From Bacillota bacterium (GTDB lineage: Bacteria; Bacillota; Sulfobacillia; Sulfobacillales; Sulfobacillaceae), in NCBI GenBank assembly GCA_021797825.1, contig JAJZZA010000010.1:1-61097 (forward strand): 61,097 nucleotides of DNA, read 5' to 3'. Shown here piece after piece: positions 59,784 to 61,097 of the stretch. The notes beneath the pieces were generated by a model. The model was not told where the DNA came from, searched no databases, and saw only the letters and a program-made list of their open reading frames with translations. A program made the position numbers and the translations under genes. The first letter of the stretch is position 1. Each line of letters begins with the position of its first letter.

Positions 59784-60264
59784 CCAACGCCCTCCTCGAA
59801 TCTAGTATACCGCATAAGCGCCGCGGGACTCTCGCCGGGATCCGCACGTCGGCCATGCTTGTGCCATCCCCGCTATGACCATGCAATGCTTGGGAACTGA
59901 GGGCGGGGATCGAATCCGGAACCGGTGACTTACCGGGTCACCGCTCTCCTTAGCAAAATTTGGTGGAACCGCGGAGGTTCGAACGCCAACCTTTGGTATG
60001 TCTTTCACGCTCAGGGGCCAGACCTCCGCAAGCAGCGTGGGTCAGGCGCCAGTGTTGGTCCGAGAAGAAGAAGGAACGCGCATATGGCGAAGGGGGCACT
60101 CCCTAATCTGATGCTTGATTGCAGCCTGCACGGAAAAGGGGGAGATTGCGCGCCGCGGCACTGCCCATACCGCAAGATCGATTTAATGCGGGCGGATCGC
60201 ACGTAGCAATGTCCCTCGTGGGGCGCTAGGCATGACCGCGTCATCAATATGGTGCCCAACCGCC
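59784..60264. other. Gene-free stretch with tRNA-like relics
   Basis: On the - strand, two pieces resemble tRNA 3' ends: one near 59960-59995 ending in GCGGTTCCACCA with GTTCGAAC before it, and one near 59895-59920 with GATTCGATCCCCGCC. Neither gives a full cloverleaf. No gene is supported here. Confidence 0.3.
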
Positions 60265-60415
60265 TGCAACGGGCTTTGGTCGGCTAACACAAGATTGTTC
60301 GGGCTCGGACGGAGCCGTCGGGGAGCGGAGAGCGCATACGCCACCGCCATGAACCGAGAAGCCCCACCAGTCCTCGCTGTAAAGCTCGCCGGCTTCAGCC
60401 GTGGGGAGTTGTCAC
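60265..60415 (+). mobile_element. TnpB C-terminal and omega-RNA 3'-end relic (IS200/IS605 family)
   Basis: A short frame ends with NTRLFGLGRSRRGAESAYATAM and NREAPPVL, which resembles the last residues of IS605-type TnpB proteins (M-x-x-E-A-P). It is followed by CCCCAC, then GGCTTCAGCC and GTGGGGAGTTGTCAC (60391-60415). That hairpin with a TCAC end is typical of the IS605 right end and of the 3' part of omega RNA. The rest of tnpB is missing. The stretch 60416-60669 shows no further gene. Confidence 0.6.
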
Positions 60416-60669
60416 ATTACGACTCCGTTTCAGCTGAGTGATCCCCAGGTTTTACCACTTCAGGATGAATAACACCCGTCTGTTCAACCTTTCCGGCCCA
60501 CTCGATCCCGCCACCCCTGTGGCAGCCGGTCACAGACCCTACACCGAAACCGGAGTGTCTGATCGGCTACGCCGCAAACGGCCATCAGGGCAGGCTCACG
60601 CCTGCCCCCCTGGCCAGACGGATTTTGGGGTAGGCGATCATCCTATGGATTCAACCCTCACAGACCGGG

Positions 60670-61097
60670 TTAAATTGGGGCCAGTGCTGCCCCCACGGGC
60701 GGAATTTGATTCGTGAACTGGGCTTGTCGCCGACAGATGGCGCGCCACGCGAGCCCGCCTGGCGTCACCGCCCAAAGGCCCAAGCGCCATAAGGTATGTG
60801 TCCGGGTTTGGACGGTATTGGCCCGCCAATGGCGGGCCATGCCCCGGACTTCCGCGTCCCATCCGGCGACGTTGAGCCAATAATAGGCCCAGGCAAACAC
60901 CAACCACAGGCGATGCCAGCGGCTGGCCGTGCCGAGCTTCACGCAATCGAGATGAAGTCCCGCCCCGGGACCGTTCTTCTGATCCTTGTAGGCTAAGCAG
61001 GCGTAAAATTTCAAAACACGAACGTAGGTTCTTGCTGGACATGCGTCCGAGGGTGTGCTACGCTCCGTGGGGAAAATCTGACGAACGGAGCGGATAC
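60670..61097 (-). pseudogene. C-terminal fragment of an IS4-like DDE transposase (partial)
   Basis: An open frame reaches the window edge on the - strand. The readable part includes AYKDQKNGPGAGLHLDCVKLGTASRWHRLWLVFAWAYYWLNVAGW. This fits the C terminus of IS4-type transposases, where F-R-D-x-K...G-x-G-L-H precedes a conserved hydrophobic helix. The expected Y-x-x-R-x-x-I-E-x-x-F-R-D is degenerate here (YVRVLKFYACLAYKDQ), so the catalytic glutamate may be lost. The N-terminal part is outside the window. It is probably decayed. Confidence 0.55.

Overview
The window looks like chromosome of a moderately GC-rich Firmicute, probably Sulfobacillus-like. The phylum rests on T-box leaders before thrS and pheST, a ytxC-thrS neighbourhood, a SigI/RsgI pair, infC-rpmI-rplT order and zapA/mutS2 linkage. 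The genus is inference from overall character.

Left end (1-7 kb): an accretion island. Three direct repeats of about 370 bp each contain the last 45 nt of a tRNA-Phe gene followed by its terminator. Each is flanked by GTCACCA-type short repeats at near-constant distances. They separate a RelE-like module, a primase-helicase of TOTE type with a BrnT/BrnA module, an AbrB/PIN (VapBC-like) module and a decayed MazEF module. Two of the four toxins (brnT, mazF) are broken while their antitoxins are intact. No integrase and no complete tRNA-Phe is visible here.

7-20 kb: a phosphotransferase cluster. An intact rifampicin-phosphotransferase-like (PEP-synthase-like) enzyme is followed by a membrane protein with a structured leader. 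On the other strand a second enzyme of the same architecture is split into two separate genes, an ATP-grasp half and a swivelling-His half. Between them lie a methyltransferase-like protein and a DUF4386-type membrane protein. A large LuxR-family (LAL/MalT-like) regulator lies upstream of this strand.

20-28 kb: metabolic and accessory genes: a dihydrodipicolinate-synthase-family aldolase, an FBH1/UvrD-like helicase with an apparent CTG start, fabI, a 3-hydroxybutyryl-CoA dehydrogenase, and an operon of class II aldolase, DHA2 exporter and PadR regulator.

28.5-32 kb: tRNA-Gly, tRNA-Cys and tRNA-Val from one promoter, then a more AT-rich segment with a DUF2079 membrane protein, a DUF2812 protein and a frameshifted PadR gene. 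The flank of tRNA-Val resembles the arms of the tRNA-Phe repeats, so this may be a second insertion site.

32-57 kb: core genome, nearly all on the + strand: ytxC, T-box-thrS, infC-rpmI-rplT, an SpoU methyltransferase, T-box-pheS-pheT, zapA, an unrecognised gene, mutS2, tyrS, a TPR protein, two E1-like fragments, nadE, yebC, ruvCAB and sigI-rsgI. A c-di-GMP phosphodiesterase of EAL-PAS type lies on the - strand.

57-61 kb: a second accessory zone with decayed insertion-sequence pieces (an IS21-like end, a TnpB/omega-RNA 3' end, a DDE transposase fragment), a frameshifted cupin gene, an 89-bp strongly structured element and an AbiEii-type toxin/antitoxin pair.
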